Shown: one piece after another, positions 41,752 to 49,472 of the stretch
Layout: each line of letters starts with the position of its first letter
How positions within the stretch are numbered: position 1 is the first letter of the stretch
Assembly (NCBI GenBank): GCA_046704785.1
Contig: JBJKRF010000166.1
Coordinates: 1 to 53,286, forward strand
Direction of reading: 5' to 3'
DNA: 53,286 nt
Origin: JBJKRF01 sp046704785
Lineage (GTDB): Bacteria > Chloroflexota > Anaerolineae > Anaerolineales > Villigracilaceae
Position numbers and translations under genes: made by a program
The notes under the pieces: model-generated
What the model was told of the DNA's origin: nothing
The model's database searches: none
Seen by the model: only the letters and a program-made list of their open reading frames with translations

Positions 41752-43395
41752 CTAACTTGCACAAATGTGACTGAGCGTTTTGCTCTGGTGTGCCCCTTCA
41801 CGGGTATGTCCCGAACCACCTTCCCCATTACCGGGGGCGAAAAGCTCTTCAATCAGGGATTTGAGATAAGTGAACGGTGAGTTCAATTCGTAGTCTACGA
41901 TCTCGCCATCAGCGCCAACTATAATTCGCTTCACTAAAACCTGCAAGAGCGTGGCGCGCTGTTTCTCATCCAGGCGGGGATATAAGTCTCCGATTTTTGC
42001 CATCAGAGCCAGAGCCGCATCCAGGTTGTCCAGATGGAACACAGCCTCCCGTTGCATGTCAACCAGTCTCAGTTCGAGAAACCGCAGCTTCTCCCGCCAT
42101 TCGGCTCTCAATTGGTCATAGGTGTTTTCTTCTATCTTGCTCGTAATGAACAACCGTCCCAATCTGGCCTCCTCCTCTTTCAGTTGGGAAATTTGGCGGT
42201 TCAATTCGCTCACTTTGTTCTCTTGTCCACCGCTCGTAGCTTTTCTAACCTCCCGCTCGTACATGGCACGAATATTTGGAACACGAGCGGGATCAACGGA
42301 TATGCCCTCAAGCCAATTCGGAATTTGGCAGTCGATCCTATCACAAGGAATATGCAGTTTCCTGCCCAACGGTCTGGCATGGGTGATGTAGTAGGAATAA
42401 CTCTGTGAGCGGCCGGTAGGCGTCGAACCGTACATCTTGAAGGTCTGCCCTTCCATCTGCACATAGAGTAGACCTCGCAACAGATACATGACTTTCCGCA
42501 TCCTGGACTTCTCGCCGTCATGTTTATGCAGAATATCGAGACCCCGCTGGTACTCCTCGGTCGTGATGAGCGCTTCCCATTGTCCCCTCACCTCCCCTAC
42601 CTTGATCCCGAAACGTTCCGAGACCACCCAGCCCGCATAGAACGGGTTATGAAAAATCGCGTGGAGACGGTTGGCGGCATATCGGCGGTGTCCTGTCTTG
42701 GGATCGTTCCATGCCCAGGGCCGTCCAGTCATCCGGTCTTTCCCTTTCCGAGCCAACTCCCCACAGATTCCTTGCAGGGTATATCGTCCGGTCAACAAGA
42801 GTTCCCAGGCTTCTTTGAGCACGGTTCCCGCTTCGGGATCGAGTTCCACCCAGCGTTCGTATTTGTTGCTGCTGACCTGCCGCTCCTTGTTGATGTAGCC
42901 CTCCGGCGCCTTTTGCGGCCAGCCTCCCGCCCGTAACTTGACCTCCATCCCATCGCGCGTGCGCTCGCGCAGCACGTCCACTTCGCGCTGCGCCAGTCCC
43001 ATCTGCAAGAGAAACATGAAGAAACCATCCGGCGTTTCCGGCATCAGAGACGGCATGTTCGCCACCCGCAGCTTGATCCCCAAACTGATCAGTCGGGTTG
43101 CAGCCTGCAACCCTTCGACAGCGTTGCGTCCGAAGCGGTCTGCCCGATACAAGCCCAAATGGGAAAAACGTCCCGCTTCCGCATCCGCCAACAACTGTTG
43201 GTAATCTTTGCGGTTCGGGCTTGTGCCGGTCAGCGTATCCAGGTATTCCCTCTTGAACTTCACATTCGACGGAGCAAGCAGGTAGTCCTGGATGTGCTGG
43301 CGCTGAAAGGTGAACGACCGTTCGGGTGTCTGTTTGTCTTCGTCGCTCACGCGCAAGTAGGTTGCCCAGCCGGGGGAAAGAATCGTTTCAGTCAT
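41752..43395 (-). CDS. Large serine recombinase (site-specific integrase)
   Basis: A 547-residue recombinase. The resolvase domain (residues ~9-155) has the nucleophile Ser17 in WATYLRVSDED, plus GLYRADRFGRNAVEG and REVDVLRERTRDGMEVK. The 'recombinase' domain (~165-290) has KAPEGYINKE and LHAIFHNPFYAGWV. A zinc-ribbon-like region near residues 300-360 retains few cysteines (HIPCDRIDCQIPNW). A coiled coil (~380-460) and a short C-terminal domain follow. Length and order are normal for phage or ICE integrases. It is not the same protein as the broken recombinase at 1916. A 53-residue gene lies 68 bases upstream, behind a strong palindrome, so the pair is probably controlled by the nearby repressor. 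Confidence 0.93.
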   Translation of the reverse strand: MTETILSPGWATYLRVSDEDKQTPERSFTFQRQHIQDYLLAPSNVKFKREYLDTLTGTSPNRKDYQQLLADAEAGRFSHLGLYRADRFGRNAVEGLQAATRLISLGIKLRVANMPSLMPETPDGFFMFLLQMGLAQREVDVLRERTRDGMEVKLRAGGWPQKAPEGYINKERQVSSNKYERWVELDPEAGTVLKEAWELLLTGRYTLQGICGELARKGKDRMTGRPWAWNDPKTGHRRYAANRLHAIFHNPFYAGWVVSERFGIKVGEVRGQWEALITTEEYQRGLDILHKHDGEKSRMRKVMYLLRGLLYVQMEGQTFKMYGSTPTGRSQSYSYYITHARPLGRKLHIPCDRIDCQIPNWLEGISVDPARVPNIRAMYEREVRKATSGGQENKVSELNRQISQLKEEEARLGRLFITSKIEENTYDQLRAEWREKLRFLELRLVDMQREAVFHLDNLDAALALMAKIGDLYPRLDEKQRATLLQVLVKRIIVGADGEIVDYELNSPFTYLKSLIEELFAPGNGEGGSGHTREGAHQSKTLSHICAS

Positions 43396-43463
43396 ATCTA
43401 CACTCCTGGAAAATTTCCGGAAATCCTACGGGAAAACCGCCCTGCCGTCAAGTAACGCCGGTG

Positions 43464-43625
43464 TTACCTATCTTCCGAAGAAAGAAGCTTCTGGAGTTGC
43501 CCGATCTCTTCCTCTGTGAGAACCGACAAGAGAAGTTTCCCAACCTCCAACACACGCTCCAGGTCTTCTTTCGAAGCCTGGTCGTCTTCCAAGGTGGTTG
43601 ATACGGAGATTTGGGGCTTTTCCAT
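43464..43625 (-). CDS. 53-residue acidic protein upstream of the recombinase
   Basis: ATG at 43625 with AGGA directly upstream. The product begins MEKPQISVSTTLEDDQASKE and continues DLERVLEVGKLLLSVLTEEE, then IGQLQKLLSSEDR. It is acidic and strongly helical, with a Leu-rich second half that could form a coiled coil. I do not recognise a family. It starts 11 bases after a 37-base palindrome and ends 68 bases before the recombinase. Small helical proteins beside serine integrases can be recombination directionality factors; position suggests this but nothing proves it. Confidence 0.6.
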   Translation of the reverse strand: MEKPQISVSTTLEDDQASKEDLERVLEVGKLLLSVLTEEEIGQLQKLLSSEDR

Positions 43626-43636
43626 TTTCCTTCCCG

Positions 43637-43673
43637 ATTCCATCAGGGAACATTCGTGTTCCCTGTATGGAAT
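43637..43673. promoter_or_regulatory. 37-base palindrome, likely operator of the integrase unit
   Basis: Outer arms ATTCCAT and ATGGAAT, inner arms GGGAACA (43646-43652) and TGTTCCC (43657-43663), centre TTCG. GAAC and GTTC half-sites separated by six bases resemble the look, though not the exact spacing, of Gram-positive LexA boxes. It lies directly before the 53-residue gene and 80 bases after the LexA-like gene, so that protein is the obvious candidate ligand. Confidence 0.6.
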
Positions 43674-43754
43674 TCTAGGAAAGGATGCCTTGTCTGTCTG
43701 CTATTCAGTTAGCCTGGAGTTTGCCTTCGGTTTACTCCCCCATGATCGCAAATC

Positions 43755-44498
43755 TTACAAAGCCAGAGTCCGACTCAAGCGCAGAACCGTCCCCATGACG
43801 AACTCCGGCGGGATGGCTCGCAAGGGCATGTGCTCCTTTTCAGCCTGTTCCAACAAATAGGTTTCGGTTTCCTCGCTGAAGGCCAAAGGCCACCAATGGA
43901 AGCGCTGACCGGGAGACGTGTCCAGCAGTTTCTCCGGGATCGGATACTGATTCGATGCTTCGAAGGTATCCAGATTCTTGTCACTGGTCAGGCTGTGGAT
44001 GCGACACAGCAGGAAACGCCCCCCACTTTTCCCGAAGGGCAAAATGGCGATGTCGCCGGGTTGGGGCCGTTTGCCTCGGTCACAGATCAACAGGTCGCCA
44101 CGCAGAATGCTGGCTTCGGGGATGTTTTCCGTGGCGGCCAACGCAAACACATTCTCCGGATCGGCCCCTGCCAACCCGCTGGCAAAGTGCCCGTGTTCCT
44201 TCGGAAAATCGATCAACTCACCGTAACGGTCGAACTTCCCCGCAACGACCACTTCGATCATGGTTTCTGCACTTCCGGCGCGCTCGATCAGCCGGATGAA
44301 AAATCCGGAGACACTGTCCCGCGCGAAGTAGATGTACCCTTTGTTATGCAGGGCTTCCAGGGTCTTGTGCGCCGTGGGCAGCTTGACGCCGAAATGTTCG
44401 GCGATTTCTTCCAGGCGTGGGGAGGATTCGTTCTCTTTTACGTATTCGCGCAAGAAGTCGAGGTACTCGCGCTGGCGAGGGGTGAGGGCGTGCGGCAT
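43755..44498 (-). CDS. LexA-like repressor without the self-cleavage dyad
   Basis: A 247-residue protein. Residues 1-65 are a LexA-type winged helix: LTPRQREYLDFLREYVKE, then SPRLEEIAEHFGVKLPTAHK and LEALHNKGYI. Residues ~80-230 follow the S24/LexA peptidase fold: the Ala86-Gly87 pair in IEVVVAGKFD, then FALAATENIPEASILRGDLLI and PQPGDIAILPFG. Aligned by hand with LexA, the catalytic Ser falls on Asn125 and the catalytic Lys region (T-V-K-R) on FLLCRI. Self-cleavage by the normal route should fail, so induction would need another trigger. It probably controls the integrase unit through the palindrome at 43637. Confidence 0.82.
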   Translation of the reverse strand: MPHALTPRQREYLDFLREYVKENESSPRLEEIAEHFGVKLPTAHKTLEALHNKGYIYFARDSVSGFFIRLIERAGSAETMIEVVVAGKFDRYGELIDFPKEHGHFASGLAGADPENVFALAATENIPEASILRGDLLICDRGKRPQPGDIAILPFGKSGGRFLLCRIHSLTSDKNLDTFEASNQYPIPEKLLDTSPGQRFHWWPLAFSEETETYLLEQAEKEHMPLRAIPPEFVMGTVLRLSRTLAL

Positions 44499-44506
44499 TA
44501 TGAATT

Positions 44507-44529
44507 GATTGCTGCTCAGTCGAGCAATC
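44507..44529. promoter_or_regulatory. Inverted repeat before the LexA-like gene
   Basis: GATTGCT (44507-44513) and AGCAATC (44523-44529) flank nine bases, just upstream of the repressor start and overlapping the end of the PHP-ATPase gene. It could be an autoregulatory site or a leader hairpin. Confidence 0.35.
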
Positions 44530-47140
44530 CGTATTTCTTGCCTCTAAGGCGATAAGGCTCCTCTCCACCCTCCAGATGTTGTATTACCTCGTGGCGAATG
44601 TCCGCATCTTCGATAACGCCCTTGTTGACGATGTTGCCTTGAGTGGCTGAACTCTTCAGTACCTGAATTAGATCTGCGTCAGCGGTTACGGCAACATTAG
44701 GATTGTGAGTTGTTAGTATAAATTGACGGTTATCTTTTCCACGTCTCAGTTTTAAAACAACGTCACTGAACACTGAAGCGATGTCAATTGATTCTTCGGG
44801 TTGGTCAATAATGATTGGATATTCGCCTGCCGTCAAAGCGATGATTAAGAGAGCTGTGCATTTTTGGCCCACAGAAATACCGGAAATTTCATAGTATTTG
44901 CCATCGTCTTTCTGAAACTGAATTGATGGAACATCTTCAGGAATTTGTTGATATTGCAACGAAAGAACCTGTTCCTGGGCCTCCATTGCGCTGAGCCAAG
45001 TGACTAGCTTCTGTATCACCTTGGTTTCTAGTCTTGTTTTTTCTGCCAGCCTTTCGGCGTCTTGATTAATCACTAACTCGACAAATTCACGAGGAGAGAT
45101 GGAGTCTGCTATTTGATTTATGTCTGCTTTTCTAATCCTTGTTCCAGTGGAAAGAGTTTGTAGCGCATCAGAAAAGGACTCTCTGTTTTCGCCTAGCTTT
45201 ATCTCTAGCATTAACTTACCTTCAGATAGCTGGGTTAATTCGTTGTATTTTTCTTTCCTCGCATCATACTCTTGACTTACAATATCATCTAATACATCAA
45301 GCCAAGCATTTCTCTTTTGCATTAGATCTTCATATCGTTTAACATCTTGCTCAAATGAATGAATTTTTTCTTCTAATCCTGCTTCCTCGCTTTGTAGTCC
45401 TTTCCTTCTTGTCTCAAAGCTTTTTTGACTGCCCCCCGCTTGATCGAAGAATTCGTCGTATTTTACCTTGACTTCGTTGTAACTAGGCATCCACCCTTTG
45501 AACTCCTGGTTTACCTGCTGTTTATTTTGTTCCAATTTCTTGACAAGTGTCTGTAGCTCTTCACCTATGAGTCTGTACGAGAGTTTCGAAATATCGTTTG
45601 CTGCGACAAGTTTCTTCTCGGCATCGAGTTTCTTTATGACCTTGATGGGTTTATTATCAGTATCAATCTCTTGTTTCAAACCTTTTATTTTTTCAATCAG
45701 TTCATCGTGATAATCCAATTCCTTATCGAAAGCTGCTTTCTTGTTTTCCGCTTCTTTCATAGCTTTGAGAATCGGGCTCTTCAATGATTTTTCAATATTG
45801 CTTATCTCTTCCTGTATTGTGTGAAGATCTTTCTTAGCCTGACCAAGTTGCTCTGCGGCATCTACAACCTCGGCTAGATCATGGTCGTTCTTTCTCAACT
45901 TCTGAATTATCTCAGACCTTCGTCTCTCTAGTTCGTCTGTCGCAATGAACCTGTCTATTAACTCCAGTTGAGCCTGAGGGTTCCTGGAAATGTGTACAGC
46001 TTCGGTTTGACTATATGCAATTATGGGAAACAACGAGGGTATTTTACCTTTGTATTCCTCGCCTGTAGTGAGGTTATTGACAATAAACTGGCCTTTCTTG
46101 GCTTGGTATTCTTTGGTTATTTGATATCTTGTACCGTTCGTTAGTTGAATTTCTGCCGTGACTGAGCCTCCAAGTCCTAATTGATCTTGGAGTTTTCCTT
46201 GTGTATCCTTGATGATCTCTTGAATTTTCGACGGTTGGTCTAATACAAATCGAATGAGCTCTACAATGAGGGACTTCCCGACTCCTTGTCCTCCAATTAT
46301 TGCATTTTGACAAGGATGAAACTCGATTGTCTCGTTATCGAAGAATCCTCCTTTCACGCTTATCCGTAGGAGATTTGGGAAAGTTTTATGATGCAATTGC
46401 TGAAACAGTTCGCTCGTACAAATCCTCACTTCTGGATCAAAAAAACATTGTTTTAAGCCTTCGAAATTTACATTTTCTAGCCGGAAGAATGTTTTCTTGG
46501 AACCAATATCTTGGATCGAGTGGGCATCAGATGCTTCGTATGTAGGTAAAAATCGTTTGTAAGTTGGATCATTGCCATCCAAGAACTTTTGAGTTCTCGC
46601 TGATGTTACTTCTGCGGCAAAGAGGTTAGGGTTTTGTATAATCTTAGTCCTCGGGGTGCCTTTCATGTCGTGCAATACCCCATGACTAGAATCTGCGTGG
46701 GCTAGTACAGGTATGCCACCATGGTCAACTATTCCGTTGATGATGTCATTTGGCGCGCCAGTGGCAATTTCGTCTGTTCTCCCTCTTTTTTCCCTTGTAA
46801 GACCAATGTTTGACAGAAAGTCGTTCAAGTCTTCAGACGTTTTTCCAGGTTCAAATATTGCAATGATATGTACTAGTCCTTCTTTACCAGCAGTTACAGA
46901 CACTTCAATTCCTGGAAAAATCACTAACTGCTTACCTTTTGCGGCAGCACTAATTTTGTCTACCCATTCAGCAGTATTATGATCTGTAACACAAATACCC
47001 GCTAACCCAGCTTTTTCGGCAGCCTCAATGATTTCAGATGGAGTAGCCTCTTGATCTCTAAAATCCTTTGAGCCGGGCGTGTGTACATGAAGGTCCAACG
47101 CTTTATATGAAAGGCCAAGTTGTTTTGTTTTTCCAGCCAT
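44516..47140 (-). CDS. PHP-domain plus SMC-like ATPase (TrlF-type), putative defence protein
   Basis: An 874-residue protein. The N-terminal PHP phosphoesterase (about residues 12-215) carries metal ligands in LDLHVHTPGS, CVTDHNTAEW, VLAHADSSH and EASDAHS. From ~260 an ABC/SMC-type ATPase follows: Walker A IIGGQGVGKSLIVELI (about 281-296), a long coiled-coil middle (~400-650) and the C-terminal part with ISVGQKCTALLIIAL, Walker B/D-loop PIIIDQPEESID and ILTTHNPNVAV. This is the domain order of proteins annotated as the TrlF family. SMC-like ATPases with an N-terminal nuclease or phosphoesterase are common in phage defence, so a nucleic-acid-targeting role is inferred. The start at 47140 follows AAAGGAG. 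The gene is clearly AT-richer than its neighbours. Confidence 0.85.
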   Translation of the reverse strand: MAGKTKQLGLSYKALDLHVHTPGSKDFRDQEATPSEIIEAAEKAGLAGICVTDHNTAEWVDKISAAAKGKQLVIFPGIEVSVTAGKEGLVHIIAIFEPGKTSEDLNDFLSNIGLTREKRGRTDEIATGAPNDIINGIVDHGGIPVLAHADSSHGVLHDMKGTPRTKIIQNPNLFAAEVTSARTQKFLDGNDPTYKRFLPTYEASDAHSIQDIGSKKTFFRLENVNFEGLKQCFFDPEVRICTSELFQQLHHKTFPNLLRISVKGGFFDNETIEFHPCQNAIIGGQGVGKSLIVELIRFVLDQPSKIQEIIKDTQGKLQDQLGLGGSVTAEIQLTNGTRYQITKEYQAKKGQFIVNNLTTGEEYKGKIPSLFPIIAYSQTEAVHISRNPQAQLELIDRFIATDELERRRSEIIQKLRKNDHDLAEVVDAAEQLGQAKKDLHTIQEEISNIEKSLKSPILKAMKEAENKKAAFDKELDYHDELIEKIKGLKQEIDTDNKPIKVIKKLDAEKKLVAANDISKLSYRLIGEELQTLVKKLEQNKQQVNQEFKGWMPSYNEVKVKYDEFFDQAGGSQKSFETRRKGLQSEEAGLEEKIHSFEQDVKRYEDLMQKRNAWLDVLDDIVSQEYDARKEKYNELTQLSEGKLMLEIKLGENRESFSDALQTLSTGTRIRKADINQIADSISPREFVELVINQDAERLAEKTRLETKVIQKLVTWLSAMEAQEQVLSLQYQQIPEDVPSIQFQKDDGKYYEISGISVGQKCTALLIIALTAGEYPIIIDQPEESIDIASVFSDVVLKLRRGKDNRQFILTTHNPNVAVTADADLIQVLKSSATQGNIVNKGVIEDADIRHEVIQHLEGGEEPYRLRGKKYGLLD

Positions 47141-47171
47141 TATACTAACTCCTTTGTACATATAATGCCCG

Positions 47172-47221
47172 CGGTCACAAATTGCGCCTTCCCGCTCGAT
47201 AAAAAGCGCAATTTGTGACCG
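47172..47221. promoter_or_regulatory. Perfect 16-base inverted repeat upstream of the PHP-ATPase
   Basis: CGGTCACAAATTGCGC (47172-47187) and GCGCAATTTGTGACCG (47206-47221) with an 18-base spacer, 31 bases before the ATPase start and in the divergent promoter region shared with the winged-helix gene. It can be two operator half-sites or an mRNA hairpin. Confidence 0.65.
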
Positions 47222-47255
47222 TGACGGGTATATTACAGCAATAAAACCTTATTGC

Positions 47256-47284
47256 TTGACACCGATTACACTAAATTCTAAGCT
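47256..47284 (+). promoter_or_regulatory. Possible promoter of the winged-helix gene
   Basis: TTGACA at 47256-47261, 17 bases, then TAAGCT at 47279-47284. The -35 is perfect, the -10 weak. The gene begins at 47314 without an obvious ribosome binding site. Confidence 0.4.
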
Positions 47285-47313
47285 TTAGGTAGCTTACTTG
47301 TTAATCACAAACT

Positions 47314-47673
47314 ATGCAACGCCTGGGGGAAACCACCGCTTTCAAAGATCGCAACCTCCGTCTCAAGGGGGCGGACATTGCCACGCAGCGCGGCTGGACG
47401 GGCGTGCCCAACTTCATCCTCGAGACCGACAAGATTTCCGTCGGCGCCAAACTCACCTATGCCATGCTCTTGAAGTACGCCCGCGAGTTGGACGAGTGCT
47501 TTCCCGGCCAGGATCGTCTGGCCACGGATATGGGCACCTCCCGTCAAAGCATCAACGCGTACATCAAGGAATTGAGCCGTGTCGGTTTGATCACCGTGCA
47601 ACGACGGGGACAAGGCCGACCCAACCTCTACACCATCCACATCAAAGCTTCCTTCTGGAAAAAGTCCCACTAA
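47314..47673 (+). CDS. Winged-helix protein, replication-initiator-like
   Basis: A 119-residue protein. Residues ~30-105 form a winged helix-turn-helix: VGAKLTYAMLLKYARELDE, then QDRLATDMGTSRQSINAYIK as the recognition helix region, then LSRVGLITVQRRGQG as the wing. This is the pattern of the N-terminal domain of RepA_N/DnaD-like plasmid initiators and of helix-turn-helix proteins often found on plasmids and ICEs. The C-terminal half of a full initiator is missing, so it may act as a regulator or need a partner. Immediately behind it lie three palindromic repeats at 23-base period, the expected target. Confidence 0.72.
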   Translation: MQRLGETTAFKDRNLRLKGADIATQRGWTGVPNFILETDKISVGAKLTYAMLLKYARELDECFPGQDRLATDMGTSRQSINAYIKELSRVGLITVQRRGQGRPNLYTIHIKASFWKKSH

Positions 47674-47682
47674 ACCCAGGCT

Positions 47683-47751
47683 GATGTCAAAATATTTGAC
47701 ATCTTGATGTCCAATATTGACCGTTCTAGAAGTCCAAAATTTTGACACTAA
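47683..47751. repeat. Three palindromic repeats at 23-base period, iteron-like
   Basis: GTCAAAATATTTGAC (47686-47700), GTCCAATATTGAC (47709-47721) and GTCCAAAATTTTGAC (47732-47746) start exactly 23 bases apart. Each is an imperfect palindrome with an A/T core, and the first is extended (GATGTCAAA/TTTGACATC). About two helical turns apart, they would put bound dimers on the same face of DNA. Placement after an initiator-like gene and before a primase suggests a replication origin. Confidence 0.7.
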
Positions 47752-47797
47752 TAAGATACAGTGAGTATCAAACAGAAAACTAAGATACAGTGAGTAT
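47752..47797. repeat. Direct repeat of 17 bases, two copies at 29-base period
   Basis: TAAGATACAGTGAGTAT at 47752-47768 and again, identically, at 47781-47797. It directly follows the palindromic repeats and is part of the same A/T-rich 120-base block. It could be a second set of initiator or partition sites. Confidence 0.7.
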
Positions 47798-48484
47798 ATA
47801 TCAATTTTGGGGAATCAGAAGCGGCTTTCGCCGCTGAATCCAGCCAAACGGAGCAGATCGTACAACGATTCGCCAGCGAACAACGATTGTACTCAACCGA
47901 AAAGACCAAGACCGAACCCCCAGGCTGAACACCGGGCATTGCCCCGGTCGAGCTGCCTGGGAGTTTCCTCGGTCCGGCGGGTGTCGAGCCCTTGGACCGA
48001 GCCAGGAGATTTGCGCCTTCTCATGGAGGCCGTGCCCGACGGACTGATTTTCCCCTGGGAAACGGGTCAAACAGACCGTGCGATCCGACCCCCAATCGTC
48101 GGCGCAACGTGTCGGGGCATCGCCGCTCTCGCGGTCGTACCCCGACTGCCACCGCTGCGCCCTGTCTCTCCCCCTGGTCGCGCCAGGGTTCCCTCGTCGC
48201 CAGATGTCGCTGCGCTCCTCTGGCACCTCGGCTCATCGCTCGGCAAGAGACTCCCTGCGGGAGACTCTTGCGCTCGCTGCCGCGTTGGCAGTCGGCGTCC
48301 TCGACGCCGACACGTGCGGCCGCCGGTTTCTCCTGGACCTCTCCGGCGGCCTCTCAAAGCGGAAGCGCCTGCGGCGCCGATTCGAACGCGCACCTCCCGG
48401 TTTTCCCCTTGCTTATTCGCGTCTAACTCGTCCCGTGACTTCGTCCCCTTCCCCTGGCATGTTAAGGTGAAACGGAGGCGCGAG
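47798..48484. other. GC-rich non-coding stretch before the primase
   Basis: About 690 bases in which several frames stay open on both strands because of high GC, but the translations are Pro/Arg/Ser-rich and resemble no protein, and none has a ribosome site. It contains a near-perfect hairpin CAAGAGACTCCC-TGC-GGGAGACTCTTG at 48244-48270 and several short inverted repeats. It may hold oriT, single-strand origin or structured RNA signals of the element. Confidence 0.4.
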
Positions 48485-49417
48485 ATGAAAGAGAGCGAGC
48501 AAGTTCACGAGATCGAGACCCTGGCGCGCGACCTGGCAGGCACGTTCCTACAACGCCGCGATTTGTACCCGCGCCAACTGGGAGATGGGAGCTACGTGTG
48601 CGTCCACAAACCGCTCCTGGAGCGGCACCTGGTGGCCCACCTCGACGGCAGACTCACGCTGGGAGCGTACGTGCTCAGCCCCGACAGCCGCGCGCGGTTT
48701 GTCGTCGTCGACGTGGACGACGATCTCCGGTTGGCGCGCCTGGTGGCAATGTCCGCGTGCCTGGCCGGGGAGGGCGTGCCCTCCTACCTGGAGACCAGCC
48801 GCCGCGGAGGGCACCTGTGGTTCTTCTTCGAGCAAGCCGTGGCGGGTGAAGACGCCCGCGCCTTCGGGCTGGGTCTGCTGGCCGCTCACGGCCTGCCGGG
48901 TGTGGAACTCTACCCCAAGCAGGCTCGGCTGGGAGACGGGCCGGGCTCGTTGATCCGGCTGCCGTTTGGCATCCATCGCAAAACAGGGCGACGCTACGGG
49001 TTCGTCACCCCGAGCGGCGTGCCGCTGGCGGGCTCCCTGGCAGAGCAGATTCGCCTGCTCTCCAGGCCGTGTCGCGTTCCGCAGGCCGCGCTGCGGCGCT
49101 ATGCGACGGTGGAACGGGCCGTCCCGCAGCCGGTCTTGACCCGTTCGCGGGCAGCTGGGGAGACGCTGTCCGAACAGATCAAGAGCACGGTGACGGTCTA
49201 CGACTTCGTCCGCCGGTACGTGGCTCTGTCCCCGGCGGGACGCGGACGCTGTCCGTTCCACGACGACCGGCACGCCAGCTTTTCGGTCAACGTCGAGAAG
49301 AACTACTGGCACTGTTTTGCGGGATGCGGTGGCGGCAGCCTGATCGATTTTTGGATGAAGTGGCGGAATGTGGATTTCAGGGAGGCGGTGGGTGAGTTGG
49401 CCGGGATGCTGCTCTGA
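48485..49417 (+). CDS. Primase: PrimPol-like domain with C-terminal CHC2 zinc finger
   Basis: A 310-residue protein. The first ~215 residues resemble the archaeo-eukaryotic primase-type domain of TOTE/plasmid primases: YVLSPDSRARFVVVDVDDD with the acidic catalytic residues, SYLETSRRGGHLWFFFE with the conserved His, VELYPKQARLGDGPGSLIRL and GIHRKTGRRYGFV. Residues ~245-300 are a CHC2-type zinc finger as in DnaG: GRCPFHDDRHASFSV and YWHCFAGCGGGSLIDFWM. In DnaG the zinc finger is N-terminal; here it is C-terminal and joined to an unrelated catalytic domain. GGAGG (48474-48478) fixes the ATG at 48485. It probably primes replication or conjugative transfer of the element. Confidence 0.8.
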   Translation: MKESEQVHEIETLARDLAGTFLQRRDLYPRQLGDGSYVCVHKPLLERHLVAHLDGRLTLGAYVLSPDSRARFVVVDVDDDLRLARLVAMSACLAGEGVPSYLETSRRGGHLWFFFEQAVAGEDARAFGLGLLAAHGLPGVELYPKQARLGDGPGSLIRLPFGIHRKTGRRYGFVTPSGVPLAGSLAEQIRLLSRPCRVPQAALRRYATVERAVPQPVLTRSRAAGETLSEQIKSTVTVYDFVRRYVALSPAGRGRCPFHDDRHASFSVNVEKNYWHCFAGCGGGSLIDFWMKWRNVDFREAVGELAGMLL

Positions 49418-49449
49418 GTTGCGAAAAATCGTGACCCTGGGAGCTGATG

Positions 49450-49465
49450 TATAATTATCTGGAGG
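49450..49465 (+). promoter_or_regulatory. -10 box and ribosome binding site of the MNT gene
   Basis: TATAAT at 49450-49455 with no clear -35, and GGAGG at 49461-49465, seven bases before the GTG start at 49473. If both are used the transcript would start inside or just before the ribosome site, so the -10 call is tentative. Confidence 0.3.
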
Positions 49466-49472
49466 TGTTCCG

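Noticed and set aside
47807..48484. Extending the primase upstream to 47807 (536 residues)
   Set aside because: The added part is Pro/Arg/Ser-rich without similarity, and GGAGG with ATG at 48485 gives a well-supported start.
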